A program made the translations under genes and the position numbers. A model generated the notes under the pieces. It was not told the origin of the DNA. It made no database searches and worked only from the letters and a program-made list of their open reading frames with translations. A stretch of DNA of 64,000 nucleotides from an uncultured Clostridia bacterium (GTDB lineage Bacteria; Bacillota; Clostridia; Christensenellales; Borkfalkiaceae), in NCBI GenBank assembly GCA_944328495.1, contig CALVHR010000002.1, positions 1 through 64,000 of the forward strand, given 5' to 3'. This document shows positions 33,439 to 43,014 of the stretch, one piece after another. Position 1 is the stretch's first letter; every line of letters starts with the position of its first letter.

Positions 33439-36400
33439 TCAGAATTCAACCGTGCCTTCAAAGACCTGGCGCGCATTGCCTGTAAGAGTTACCGTGCCGT
33501 CCGAAGAATAGCGCACGATCAAATCTCCGCCGCGCACTTTGACCGTTATGTCTTCGTCCTGCTTGCAATACCCGTTCAACACGGCAGCAACAACCGAAGC
33601 AGCCGCGCCCGTGCCGCAGGCAAGCGTTTCACCGTTTCCGCGCTCCCAGACACGCATTTTCAGCGTTTTGTCATTGACCACGCGCACAAACTCCGCGTTG
33701 ACTCGCTGCGGGAAATATTTCGCATATTCGAACATCGGGCCTACATTCGCGACATCAACCGCGTCCACTTTGTCACAGAACACAACGCAATGCGGATTCC
33801 CCACATTGACGAGCGTAACTTTATATTCGTTGCCGCCGATCATGATCGCACGATCGACTACCCGATCTCCGTCAAGCGTGGACGGGATTTTTTTGCCCGC
33901 AAGAACCGCCTTCCCCATATCCACGCTCACAGAACTCACCTTGCCGTTAAATGTAAACAAGGTCAACTGACGGATACCGCTCAGCGTCTCAATGGTCATA
34001 TATTTATTCTTAACGATCCCGTTGTCGAAAAGATATTTCGCCACGCAACGGATAGAGTTGCCCGCCATCGCGCCTTCGCTTCCGTCTTTGTTGAAAATAC
34101 GCATTTTCGCATCCGCAACGTCCGACCTTTCAATCAGCGTGATCCCGTCGCCGCCGATGCCGTAATGCCGATCCACAAAATTGATCGCCAGCGATTCGGG
34201 ACAAGTGATCTTTCCGTCCATATTATCAAAGAAAATATAGTCGTTGCCGCAACTCTGCATCTTGATGAATTTCAGTTTGGTACGCTCTTTGCGCAGATGA
34301 TTGATATCTACGAGCTCTGTATTGTCTTCGTTAAAGCGGCTTGCTATGATGTCCGCAAGCGCATTTGCCGTATCCAGCGACGTGAGAGTCGTGATGCCGA
34401 GCAGAATCGCATGGTGATGCATACGAATATAGTCGTTGATGGAATCCATATCCGTTTTGCCCGTGTACACAATATAATCGATCTTGCCGTCATCCATCAG
34501 CCTGTATATATCTTCGCTCTTGGACAGACGATCGACCGTGTGCACCTCGATCCCCAAAGTGCGAATGGTATCTGCCGTGCCTTTGGTCGCATATATCGTC
34601 AGGCCCAAGTCGCTGAATTTTTTCGCAAGCCCCAGAATCTCAAACTTATCCTGATCGTTTACGGTAAAATACACGCCCACTTCGCGCTGTTTGCTCGGAT
34701 GGCAAAGTTTGAACCCAGCCGAAACCAGCCCCTTGAACAGCGCCTCTTCGATCGTCTTGCCGATCCCGAGCACTTCGCCCGTCGATTTCATCTCCGGGCC
34801 GAGCTGCGAGTTGACGTCATTGAGTTTCTCAAAAGAGAATACAGGCACTTTGACCGCTACATACGGAGAGCTTTTATACAGTCCCGTTCCGTAACCGAGC
34901 TTTTTCAGATGCGCCCCAACCATGATCTTTGTCGCAAGCTCTACCATCGGCACTCCCGTGACTTTGGAAATATACGGTATGGTACGCGAAGCGCGGGGAT
35001 TTACCTCGATCACGTACAATTCGTTATGGTAGACAAGGAATTGGATGTTGATAAGGCCCTTCGTTTTCAAAGAAAGAGCAAGCTGGGTGGAACACTCGAT
35101 GATCTTGTCCAGCATGATATCGCTCAAATTGTACGGCGGATATACTGCTATGGAATCGCCGCTGTGCACACCTGCGCGTTCGATATGCTGCATGATGCCG
35201 GGGATCAGCACGTCCTTTCCGTCGCTGATGACGTCCACTTCCAGCTCCTGCCCCATCAGATATTTGTCGCAGAGCACGGGATTTTCGATATGCTGGGCGA
35301 GAATGACGTCCATATAGCGGGAAATATCGCTCTCCGTAAAGGCGATAGTCATGTTCTGACCGCCGATGACGTACGAAGGGCGAAGCAGAACGGGATAACC
35401 GAGTTTTTCGGCCGCTTCCAGCGCCTCTTCCTTGGTCATGACCGTGAGCCCCTTCGGACGGCTGATGCCGAATTGCTCCAACAGTTCGTCAAACCGTTCG
35501 CGGTCTTCCGCCATGTCTACGCTGTCCGCACTCGTTCCGAGAATGCGCACGCCCTTTTTATCCAGGTAATTGCAAAGTTTGATAGCCGTCTGCCCGCCGA
35601 ATGTGATCACGACGCCGTACGGTTTTTCCTTGTCGATGACATTCTGTACGTCTTCGGGCGTCAGCGACTCGAAATACAGCCTGTCCGCCGTATCGAAGTC
35701 GGTGGATACCGTCTCGGGGTTATTATTGATAATAATCACTTCATACCCGAGCTGTTTGAGCGTCCACACGCAATGCACGGACGAATAGTCGAACTCAATA
35801 CCCTGTCCGATACGGATAGGTCCTGAACCAATAACGATGATACGCTTTTTCGTGCTCTCCTTGATAAAAGGCGTCGCTTCGTCATGCGCGTATTCGTCAT
35901 AAGTCGAATAAAAGTATGGTGTTTCCGCAGAAAACTCCGCAGCGCAGGTGTCCACCATCTTATAGACAGCCTTCCTGTGATACGGTATCTTCTGCCCCGA
36001 AATTTTTTCCAGCTCTTTATCGGGATAACCGAGACGCTTGCCCTCATCGTACAACGTTCGCGTCAGCTTTTGCGTTCTGAGCTTTTCCTCGAACCTCACG
36101 AGATTCAAAAGCTTATTCAGGAACCAACGATCGATTTTTGTGATCGCAAAGATCTCATCGACCGAAATCCCTGCTTTCAGCGCCGCATAGACCGTGAAAA
36201 GACGCTCGTCGGAAAGTTTTTTCAATTCCTCGTGCAAATCTTTTCCTTCGTATTTGTCGAAATTGAGCGATGACAGCGAAATTTCCGCACCGCGCACCGC
36301 TTTCATGATCGCCATTTCGAAAGACGTGCCGATCGCCATGACCTCGCCCGTCGCTTTCATGCGCGTGCCCAGCTCGCGCTTTGCATACAGAAATTTATCG

Positions 36401-37485
36401 AACGGCCATTTCGGCAGCTTGACCACAACGTAATCGAGCGTCGGCTCAAAACAGGCATACGTCTTACCCGTCACGTCGTTGCGAATCTCGTCCAACGTAT
36501 AGCCGAGCGCTATTTTCGTCGCAACTTTCGCGATCGGATACCCCGTCGCCTTGGACGCGAGCGCCGAAGAACGGGATACACGAGGATTAACTTCAATGAC
36601 CGAATATTCAAACGAATCGGGATTGAGCGCAAACTGACAGTTGCACCCGCCTTCGATCCCCAGTTCCGTAATGATCTTCAGGGACGCACTGCGGAGCATC
36701 TGATATTCCTTGTCCGACAGCGTTACCGCAGGCGCAATGACGATGGAATCGCCCGTATGAATTCCGACCGGGTCGAAGTTTTCCATCGAACAGACGGTGA
36801 TCACATTGCCCGCACCGTCGCGAAGCACTTCGAATTCGATTTCTTTCCATCCGTAAATGTATTTTTCGACCAATACCTGCGTGATCGGCGAAAGCATAAG
36901 GCCGTTGTGCGATATCGTGCGCAGCTCCTCTTCGTTATACGCAACGCCGCCGCCCGCGCCGCCCAGCGTAAATGCCGGACGGATAATTACCGGATAACCG
37001 ATCTTGTTCGCGACCGCCACGCATTCTTCCACCGTATACGCAATGTCCGAAGGCACGACCGGCTGCCCGATCTTCTGCATGGTCTCTTTGAAAAGTTCGC
37101 GATCTTCCGCCCGGTCGATCGCATCCACTTTCGTACCGATCAGCTTAACGCCGTATTCATCCAAAAATCCTTCTTTCGCAAGCTGACAGCCGATGGTAAG
37201 CCCCGTCTGCCCGCCAAGAGACGCCAACAAACTGTCCGGACGCTCTTTCACGATGATACGCTTGATGGATTCCAACGTCAACGGTTCAAGATAAATCTCG
37301 TCCGCCAACGCACTGTCCGTCATAATCGTCGCAGGATTGGAATTGCAAAGAACTACGTTCACCCCCGCATCTTTCAACACGCGGCACGCTTGCGCTCCCG
37401 CATAGTCAAATTCCGCCGCCTGCCCGATCACGATCGGGCCGGATCCGATGACGAGTACCTTCTTTATATCGCTTCTTTTAGGCAT
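33439..37485 (-). CDS. carB-dapF: Fusion of carbamoyl-phosphate synthase large subunit (CarB) and diaminopimelate epimerase (DapF)
   Basis: A single open frame of 1348 codons with two complete enzymes. Residues 1 to about 1068 are a full CarB: two ATP-grasp synthase halves (first LGGAGGGVAYNEEEL region near 170, second RPSYVIGGQNM near 710), and the MGS-like allosteric domain (about 935-1060) with the terminal TSLDTANALADI. Residues from about 1070 are a full DapF: MQSCGNDYIFFD, GIGGDG, the first catalytic Cys in GNSIRC (Cys1147), and the second in ACGTGAAA (Cys1290). CarB makes carbamoyl phosphate for arginine and pyrimidines using ammonia from CarA; DapF converts LL- to meso-diaminopimelate for peptidoglycan and lysine. 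Linker between them is only a few residues. No ribosome site is visible before the DapF section, so a separate start is unlikely. carA overlaps its start by 8 bp. Confidence 0.93.
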   Translation of the reverse strand: MPKRSDIKKVLVIGSGPIVIGQAAEFDYAGAQACRVLKDAGVNVVLCNSNPATIMTDSALADEIYLEPLTLESIKRIIVKERPDSLLASLGGQTGLTIGCQLAKEGFLDEYGVKLIGTKVDAIDRAEDRELFKETMQKIGQPVVPSDIAYTVEECVAVANKIGYPVIIRPAFTLGGAGGGVAYNEEELRTISHNGLMLSPITQVLVEKYIYGWKEIEFEVLRDGAGNVITVCSMENFDPVGIHTGDSIVIAPAVTLSDKEYQMLRSASLKIITELGIEGGCNCQFALNPDSFEYSVIEVNPRVSRSSALASKATGYPIAKVATKIALGYTLDEIRNDVTGKTYACFEPTLDYVVVKLPKWPFDKFLYAKRELGTRMKATGEVMAIGTSFEMAIMKAVRGAEISLSSLNFDKYEGKDLHEELKKLSDERLFTVYAALKAGISVDEIFAITKIDRWFLNKLLNLVRFEEKLRTQKLTRTLYDEGKRLGYPDKELEKISGQKIPYHRKAVYKMVDTCAAEFSAETPYFYSTYDEYAHDEATPFIKESTKKRIIVIGSGPIRIGQGIEFDYSSVHCVWTLKQLGYEVIIINNNPETVSTDFDTADRLYFESLTPEDVQNVIDKEKPYGVVITFGGQTAIKLCNYLDKKGVRILGTSADSVDMAEDRERFDELLEQFGISRPKGLTVMTKEEALEAAEKLGYPVLLRPSYVIGGQNMTIAFTESDISRYMDVILAQHIENPVLCDKYLMGQELEVDVISDGKDVLIPGIMQHIERAGVHSGDSIAVYPPYNLSDIMLDKIIECSTQLALSLKTKGLINIQFLVYHNELYVIEVNPRASRTIPYISKVTGVPMVELATKIMVGAHLKKLGYGTGLYKSSPYVAVKVPVFSFEKLNDVNSQLGPEMKSTGEVLGIGKTIEEALFKGLVSAGFKLCHPSKQREVGVYFTVNDQDKFEILGLAKKFSDLGLTIYATKGTADTIRTLGIEVHTVDRLSKSEDIYRLMDDGKIDYIVYTGKTDMDSINDYIRMHHHAILLGITTLTSLDTANALADIIASRFNEDNTELVDINHLRKERTKLKFIKMQSCGNDYIFFDNMDGKITCPESLAINFVDRHYGIGGDGITLIERSDVADAKMRIFNKDGSEGAMAGNSIRCVAKYLFDNGIVKNKYMTIETLSGIRQLTLFTFNGKVSSVSVDMGKAVLAGKKIPSTLDGDRVVDRAIMIGGNEYKVTLVNVGNPHCVVFCDKVDAVDVANVGPMFEYAKYFPQRVNAEFVRVVNDKTLKMRVWERGNGETLACGTGAAASVVAAVLNGYCKQDEDITVKVRGGDLIVRYSSDGTVTLTGNARQVFEGTVEF

Positions 37486-38557
37486 TTTCCTTTCCTCCGT
37501 CCATCATTGCCATGAATTTATCGAACAAATCACGCGCATCCAAAGGTCCGGCGCAAGCTTCGGGATGGAACTGCACCGTAAACGCATTTAAATCAGGATA
37601 TTCGACACCTTCACACGTATTGTCATTCGCATTGATGAAACTGATCTCACCAACACCTTTTACCGAATCCGCTATCACTTCATAGCCATGATTCTGACTG
37701 GAAATATATACCGTGCCCGTCTTCAGCTCTTTCACCGGCTGATTCGCTCCGCGATGACCGTATTTCATTTTCTTGGTTTTTCCACCCATCGCAAGAGCAA
37801 AGAGCTGATGCCCCAAACAAATTCCGAAAATAGGAAGTTTGCCGGCAAGTTTGCGGATATTTTCAATAATTTCTGTATTTTCAGCGGGATCGCCGGGGCC
37901 GTTCGTCAACATCACGCCATCCGGATTTAACGCAAGTATCTGCTCCGCCGTATAATATGCGGGAACACGGATCACAAGATTATCCCGCTTTACAAGTTCA
38001 CGCACAATATTCTCTTTCGCCCCAAAGTCCCAAAGCACTATTGTACGCTTTGCGCCTTCTTCGCCATAATAGCGTACCTGATCGCAAGTGCAATTTTTGA
38101 CCGCGTCTGTAATTGTATATTTCCCGATCGCTGCAATATCTTGCACAGGCTTAGACGAAATAACGGCGTTCATGACACCCGCTTCGCGTACCGTCTTGGT
38201 AAGCTCCCGCGTATCGATTCCATATATTCCCACAACGTTCTGTTCTTTCAGATATTCGTCAATCTTCTTTTCACAGCGGAAATTGGAAGGCTCTTCGCAA
38301 TACTCGCGAACAATATACCCCGAAAGATAAGGCTTCGTACTTTCGCGATCGGAAAGGATCATTCCGTAGTTTCCAATGAGCGGGAAAGTCTGAATTACGA
38401 TCTGACCATAATAACTCGGATCAGTCAGCGTTTCAATGTAGCCCGTCATTCCAGTCGTAAACACAAGCTCTCCGAGCACATCGCCGTCCGCCCCGAACCG
38501 CTTTCCTTCAAATACTTTGCCGTTTTGCAATGTGAGATAAACTTTTTCTCCGTTCAT
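37478..38557 (-). CDS. carA: Carbamoyl-phosphate synthase small subunit (glutaminase) CarA
   Basis: A 359-residue class I glutamine amidotransferase subunit. The N-terminal domain begins YLTLQNGKVFEGKRFG; the glutaminase domain contains LTNGPGDP, the nucleophile Cys in FGICLGHQLFALAMGG, and the His/Glu of QFHPEACAGP. It releases ammonia from glutamine and channels it to CarB. The ATG at 38557 has GGAAGGTAACAT upstream. It ends eight bases inside the carB-dapF start. Confidence 0.96.
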   Translation of the reverse strand: MNGEKVYLTLQNGKVFEGKRFGADGDVLGELVFTTGMTGYIETLTDPSYYGQIVIQTFPLIGNYGMILSDRESTKPYLSGYIVREYCEEPSNFRCEKKIDEYLKEQNVVGIYGIDTRELTKTVREAGVMNAVISSKPVQDIAAIGKYTITDAVKNCTCDQVRYYGEEGAKRTIVLWDFGAKENIVRELVKRDNLVIRVPAYYTAEQILALNPDGVMLTNGPGDPAENTEIIENIRKLAGKLPIFGICLGHQLFALAMGGKTKKMKYGHRGANQPVKELKTGTVYISSQNHGYEVIADSVKGVGEISFINANDNTCEGVEYPDLNAFTVQFHPEACAGPLDARDLFDKFMAMMDGGKENA

Positions 38558-38575
38558 ATGTTACCTTCCCGAATT

Positions 38576-39478
38576 TTATTTCAGCAATTTCACAAGCACC
38601 GCTTTTTGTGCATGAAGCCTGTTTTCCGCTTCGTCAAAAATTTCCTGCGCATGCGCCTCAAAAACTTCATCCGTAATTTCTTCACCTCTGTGAGCAGGCA
38701 GGCAATGCAAAACCATCGCATCCTGCTTCGCCACAGCCATGACTCGCGCATCCACACAGAATCCGGCAAAGGCCGCTTCGCGCACCTTCTTCTCTCCTTC
38801 TTGCCCCATCGACGCCCATACATCGGTGTACAGAACATCCGCATTCCTTGCAGCCTCTTCGATATCCGAAGTGATCGTCAGCTTTCCGTTCTTTTGCGCC
38901 CACGCGCAAATATCCGCATCCGGGCGATAATTATCCGGGCAGGCAATCGCAACTTCCATGCCGACTTTGATCCCCCCCACGATCAGCGAGTTTGCCATAT
39001 TATTGCCATCGCCGATAAAGCAGAGTTTTAAACCTTTCAGGCTGCCTTTATATTCGCGAATGGTCATCAAATCAGCCAAGACTTGGCAGGGATGGCAATA
39101 ATCGGTCAATCCGTTAATGATCGGAATCGAACCGTATTTCGCGAGGTCTTCTACATCCTGCTGCGCAAACGTACGAATCATGATCGCATCCAAATACCGC
39201 GATAACACGCGGACGGTATCTTTGATGGGCTCCCCGCGCCCGATCTGTAAATCGCGATCGGATAAAAACAACGCTTTACCGCCCAATTCATCCATACCCA
39301 CTTCAAAGCTGACGCGAGTGCGCGTCGAAGATTTCTGAAAAATCATTCCCAGATGCTTGCCCTTCAAATATTGGTGACCGATCCCGTTCTTGCGCTCGTA
39401 TTTCAACTGATCGGCAAGATTGAGTATGCCGAAAATCTCTTCCGTCGACAGATCGCCGAGCTTCAACAAATGCTTCAT
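38576..39478 (-). CDS. argF: Ornithine carbamoyltransferase ArgF
   Basis: A 300-residue enzyme joining carbamoyl phosphate to ornithine to give citrulline. The carbamoyl-phosphate site is FQKSSTRTRVSFE (about 50-62); DYCHPCQVLADLMT and the HCLPAHRGEE motif (about 261-270) bind ornithine. Length matches the family. Its start overlaps the argD stop by four bases (ATGA). Being placed next to carAB, it would take carbamoyl phosphate directly into arginine synthesis. Confidence 0.96.
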   Translation of the reverse strand: MKHLLKLGDLSTEEIFGILNLADQLKYERKNGIGHQYLKGKHLGMIFQKSSTRTRVSFEVGMDELGGKALFLSDRDLQIGRGEPIKDTVRVLSRYLDAIMIRTFAQQDVEDLAKYGSIPIINGLTDYCHPCQVLADLMTIREYKGSLKGLKLCFIGDGNNMANSLIVGGIKVGMEVAIACPDNYRPDADICAWAQKNGKLTITSDIEEAARNADVLYTDVWASMGQEGEKKVREAAFAGFCVDARVMAVAKQDAMVLHCLPAHRGEEITDEVFEAHAQEIFDEAENRLHAQKAVLVKLLK

Positions 39479-40641
39479 TCGGATATTACCTCGTTCAAAA
39501 TTTTTATACAGAAATCCATTTCTTCTTTCTTGATATTCAGCGGCGGCAACAGACGCACTTTATTTTTTGCCGTCAAAACAATCAATCCGCGTTCCAGACA
39601 TTTTTCCGCAACTTCGCGCGCGGGCTTGGTCGTTTCCAAACCGATCATCAGCCCCATTCCGCTGACTGAAATCACATTTTTAATGCGCCCCAAATGCGTG
39701 AACAGATATGCGCTCTTCCCTTGCACTTCCAGCAAAAGATCTTTGTCGATGCGCTTCAAAATACTAAGCGCCCCCGCACACGCGATCGGATTCCCTCCAA
39801 ACGTAGAACCGTGATCGCCTGCACCGAATACCGCCTCGCACTTATTAAATAACATCGTAGCGCCAAGCGGCAAACCGCCCGCAAGCCCCTTCGCCGTCGA
39901 AACAACATCCGGTTCAATTCCGTATTGCATGTACGCATACAGGCTGCCCGTCCTGCCGTTGCCTGTTTGCACTTCGTCGATCATCAGAAGAATATCCTGC
40001 TTCTTGCAAAACTTTTCGATCTTTTTGACCTCTTCTTCGTCTAGCGGACGCACGCCGCCTTCTCCCTGCACCAATTCCAGCAACACGGCACAGGTCTTGT
40101 CCGAGCACTTTTCACGCACCCCAGCAAACGTCGGCTCCGCATAATCGAACCCATCCAAAAACGGCATGAAATAACGATGCATCGCATCCTGCCCCGTTGC
40201 CGACAGCGTCGCCATCGTCCTGCCGTGAAACGAGTTCTTCAACGTCACGATCCGAAACCGACCTTCTCCGTATTTGTCATACGAATACTTGCGCGCCGCC
40301 TTGATCGCACATTCGTTCGCTTCCGCTCCCGAATTGGAAAAAAACACTTTTTTTGCGCCCGTCCTTTCACACAAAAGCTCCGCAAGTTCTGCCTGCGGAC
40401 GAGTATAATACAAATTGCTCGCATGCTGGATCTTGTTCAGCTGCGCAATTACGGCTTCTTTCCATGCCACGTCGTTCACACCAAACGAATTTACCGCAAT
40501 CCCGCTCCCGAAATCAACGTATTTTTTACCGCTCTCCGAATACAGCGTCGCCCCCTCGCCGCGCTCCATATCGGCAGGAAAACGATTGTATGTGTTTGCA
40601 ATGTATTGCGCATCCTTGTTTTTCAATTCTTCAAAACTCAT
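39475..40641 (-). CDS. argD: Acetylornithine aminotransferase ArgD
   Basis: A 388-residue class III PLP aminotransferase. The N-terminal NRFPADMERGEGATLY, FSNSGAEANECAIKAARKYSYD, LMIDEVQTGNGRTG, and the PLP lysine in VSTAKGLAGGLPLGA (about 249) are characteristic. It forms N-acetylornithine from N-acetylglutamate semialdehyde. First gene of the second arginine unit, with its own promoter (40660-40688) after a terminator that follows argB. It overlaps argF by four bases. Confidence 0.95.
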   Translation of the reverse strand: MSFEELKNKDAQYIANTYNRFPADMERGEGATLYSESGKKYVDFGSGIAVNSFGVNDVAWKEAVIAQLNKIQHASNLYYTRPQAELAELLCERTGAKKVFFSNSGAEANECAIKAARKYSYDKYGEGRFRIVTLKNSFHGRTMATLSATGQDAMHRYFMPFLDGFDYAEPTFAGVREKCSDKTCAVLLELVQGEGGVRPLDEEEVKKIEKFCKKQDILLMIDEVQTGNGRTGSLYAYMQYGIEPDVVSTAKGLAGGLPLGATMLFNKCEAVFGAGDHGSTFGGNPIACAGALSILKRIDKDLLLEVQGKSAYLFTHLGRIKNVISVSGMGLMIGLETTKPAREVAEKCLERGLIVLTAKNKVRLLPPLNIKKEEMDFCIKILNEVISE

Positions 40642-40659
40642 AATACACCTATTTTATCT

Positions 40660-40700
40660 ATTCTATCATAAAAGCTCGGATTTTGCAATGATTTGCAAAA
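40660..40700 (-). promoter_or_regulatory. Promoter of argD-argF-carA-carB with overlapping dyad
   Basis: On the minus strand TTGCAA (40683-40688) and TAGAAT (40660-40665) are separated by 17 bp. A perfect dyad TTTTGCAA-N4-TTGCAAAA (40681-40700) covers the -35 box, as expected for an operator. A separate palindrome CTCAAAAATTTTTGAG lies at 40714-40729. Neither matches the TGAATA half-sites found before argG. Confidence 0.7.
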
Positions 40701-40768
40701 CCTTTTGCCGCCCCTCAAAAATTTTTGAGCCTCCTTCCGTTCCCTGCATATTTTATCGGGCGCAAAAA

Positions 40769-40792
40769 AAGACCGATCGAAAAATCAGTCTT
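40769..40792 (-). terminator. Terminator after argB
   Basis: On the minus strand a 9-bp stem AAGACTGAT with ATCGGTCTT (one G-U pair) is followed by seven U residues. It overlaps the argB stop codon and separates the argGCJB transcript from argDF-carAB. Confidence 0.8.
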
Positions 40793-41654
40793 CGTTTACA
40801 AACATGGTGCCGATACCTTGATCGGTTAGCGTTTCCACCAAAATGGAATGCGCCACCCTGCCGTCAATAATAAATACCTTCTTCACGCCGCGACGGATCG
40901 CTTCACGGCAACATTCGATTTTTGGAATCATTCCGCCGACAATAATTCCCTGCTTCACCAATGAAGGGATATCGCTCACATAAATTTTCGGGATCAAACT
41001 GCTCTCATCGTCTTTATCCCGCAAAACACCCGTCGTGTCCGTCATGAGAATGAGACTGGTCGCCCCCAAAGCTCCTGCAATTACCGCCGAAGCCGTGTCC
41101 GCATTCACGTTGTAAATATGTCCCTCGTCGTCATATCCCACCGTCGAAACAACGGGAATATACCCGGCATCCAATGCGTCGGTGATCACTTTCGTATCCA
41201 TCTGTACGATCTTCCCTACATAACCGAGCTTTTCGTTTTCCTTACAGCACTTCATCATATGTCCGTCAATGCCGCAAAGCCCCAAAGCTTTTCCGCCGAT
41301 ATTCTCCAAAAGATTGACGAGCGTTTTGTTCACTTTACCGGCCAAGACCATGCGCACGATCTCCGCCGTTTCCTCGTCCGTGTAACGCAGACCATCCACA
41401 AATACCGACTGCTTGCCAACCTTTTTCAGCATTTCCGAAATTTCCGGACCGCCTCCGTGCACCAGCACGACTTTCACGCCGATCAGATTGAGAAGTACTA
41501 TATCGTGCATGACAGACATTTTCAGATCTTCATTGATCATTGCGTTCCCGCCGTACTTGATCACCACGATCTTTCCGTTATAATCCTGTATATACGGCAG
41601 GGCTTCGCTCAACACCTGCGCACGAAAATGTTTATCGTTCAGATTTTTATCCAT
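40785..41654 (-). CDS. argB: N-acetylglutamate kinase ArgB
   Basis: A 289-residue amino-acid kinase-fold enzyme phosphorylating N-acetylglutamate. IVVIKYGGNAM, LVHGGGPEIS (glycine-rich phosphate loop), VGGMIPKIECCREAI and the terminal His-Ser-Ile-Leu-Val-Glu stretch are characteristic. The ATG at 41654 (GGTGA upstream) is preferred; a GTG three codons earlier (41663) with AAAGGA close before it is also possible. Last gene of the first arginine unit, before a terminator. Confidence 0.95.
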   Translation of the reverse strand: MDKNLNDKHFRAQVLSEALPYIQDYNGKIVVIKYGGNAMINEDLKMSVMHDIVLLNLIGVKVVLVHGGGPEISEMLKKVGKQSVFVDGLRYTDEETAEIVRMVLAGKVNKTLVNLLENIGGKALGLCGIDGHMMKCCKENEKLGYVGKIVQMDTKVITDALDAGYIPVVSTVGYDDEGHIYNVNADTASAVIAGALGATSLILMTDTTGVLRDKDDESSLIPKIYVSDIPSLVKQGIIVGGMIPKIECCREAIRRGVKKVFIIDGRVAHSILVETLTDQGIGTMFVNED

Positions 41655-41758
41655 TGCTTTCACCCGATCCTTTCATCATACGCGGCTCCGCGCCGCTTTC
41701 CTCTTTCACAGTCCCCCGCCGCTTTCCGATTCGACGATTTCTGCAAAAAAATCATCGC

Positions 41759-42973
41759 TCAGGTGCGGTAATCTCCGTTAATTTTAACGTAATCGTAGGT
41801 CAGATCACACCCCCACGCAGTCGCTTTGCCGTTTCCGTCGTTGAGACGGATCAAAACTTCGATCTCATCCTGCGAAAGAATGTTCTTCGCTTCATCCTCC
41901 GAAAACGGAATACCACTTCCTCCGCGGCACACTTCCAATACCCCCGCGCGGCTCTTGAAATCCACGTCTACCTTGGAAACATCCACGTTTGCGCCCGAAT
42001 AACCGATCGCACAAAGCACTCTTCCCCAGTTAGCGTCCGCACCGAACATGGCAGCCTTGAACAAGGAAGATTTGATTACCGACTTCGCAACCGTCTTCGC
42101 CGCCTGTTTGGTCTTGGCTCCCGTCACTTTGCATTCCAAAAGCTTGGTCGCCCCTTCGCCGTCTTTGGCGATCTTCCGACATAAATTTGTCGTAACTTTA
42201 TTGAGCGCCTTGCGGAAAACCGTAAAATCTTTTCCGCTCTCCGTAATTTCAGGATTCCCGGCAAGCCCGTTTGCCAATACGCATACCATATCGTTCGTGG
42301 AAGTGTCCCCGTCCACGCTGACCATATTAAAAGAGTCTTTCACATCCGCAGAAAGAGCTTTTTGCAACATCGAAGGTGAAATCGCCGCGTCCGTCGTAAC
42401 AAAAATCAGCATCGTAGCCATATTCGGGTTGATCATACCGACGCCCTTTCCGATCGCTCCGATCCGGCATTCCTTGCCCCCGACAGTAAACGTATACGCG
42501 ACTTGCTTATCGACAGTATCCGTCGTCATGATGCCCTGCGCCGCACTCAGACTGCCGTCTTCGCTCAGCCCTTTGACAAGCGGCTCCATCCCCGCAGCGA
42601 TCGGCTCGAGGGAAAGCGGTTGTCCGATCACACCCGTCGATGCTACCACGACATCCTGCGCCGAAATACCGGAATATTTTTCAACCAGCGAACACATGCC
42701 TTCCGCAATCTGCTCGCCGTCCGCATTGCATGTGTTTGCATTGCCGCTGTTACAGACGATCGCCTGCGCATACCCGTCCGCAACATGCCGCTTCGTAACT
42801 GCGATCGGCGCTCCTTTGACAAGATTTTGCGTATATACGCACGCCGCCGCGCAACGGACATCGCTGACGATCAGCGAAAGATCGCGCTTGGTTTTATTTT
42901 TACGGATCCCGCAATGTACCCCGTTCGCCCGAAAACCTGCCGGCGCACATACACCGCCTTCGATTTTTTTCAT
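41759..42973 (-). CDS. argJ: Bifunctional ornithine acetyltransferase / N-acetylglutamate synthase ArgJ
   Basis: A 404-residue proenzyme that recycles the acetyl group from acetylornithine to glutamate. GGVCAPAGFRANGVHCGIRK begins it; the autocleavage site is in GVGMINPNMATMLIF, where the Thr is the nucleophile, giving alpha and beta chains; SVDGDTSTNDMV follows. Presence of ArgJ and absence of argA or argE in the cluster indicate the cyclic pathway. The start follows GGAGGACGGT. A 41-nt gap follows argC. Confidence 0.95.
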   Translation of the reverse strand: MKKIEGGVCAPAGFRANGVHCGIRKNKTKRDLSLIVSDVRCAAACVYTQNLVKGAPIAVTKRHVADGYAQAIVCNSGNANTCNADGEQIAEGMCSLVEKYSGISAQDVVVASTGVIGQPLSLEPIAAGMEPLVKGLSEDGSLSAAQGIMTTDTVDKQVAYTFTVGGKECRIGAIGKGVGMINPNMATMLIFVTTDAAISPSMLQKALSADVKDSFNMVSVDGDTSTNDMVCVLANGLAGNPEITESGKDFTVFRKALNKVTTNLCRKIAKDGEGATKLLECKVTGAKTKQAAKTVAKSVIKSSLFKAAMFGADANWGRVLCAIGYSGANVDVSKVDVDFKSRAGVLEVCRGGSGIPFSEDEAKNILSQDEIEVLIRLNDGNGKATAWGCDLTYDYVKINGDYRT

Positions 42974-43014
42974 ACCGTCCTCCAGTTCCTCACATCTTTC
43001 GTTTCATCGGACCG

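Noticed and set aside
33790..35826. 678-codon plus-strand open frame
   Set aside because: It lies wholly inside carB-dapF on the other strand, is rich in His, Arg and Phe, and has no ribosome site or recognisable motif; it is an antisense shadow.
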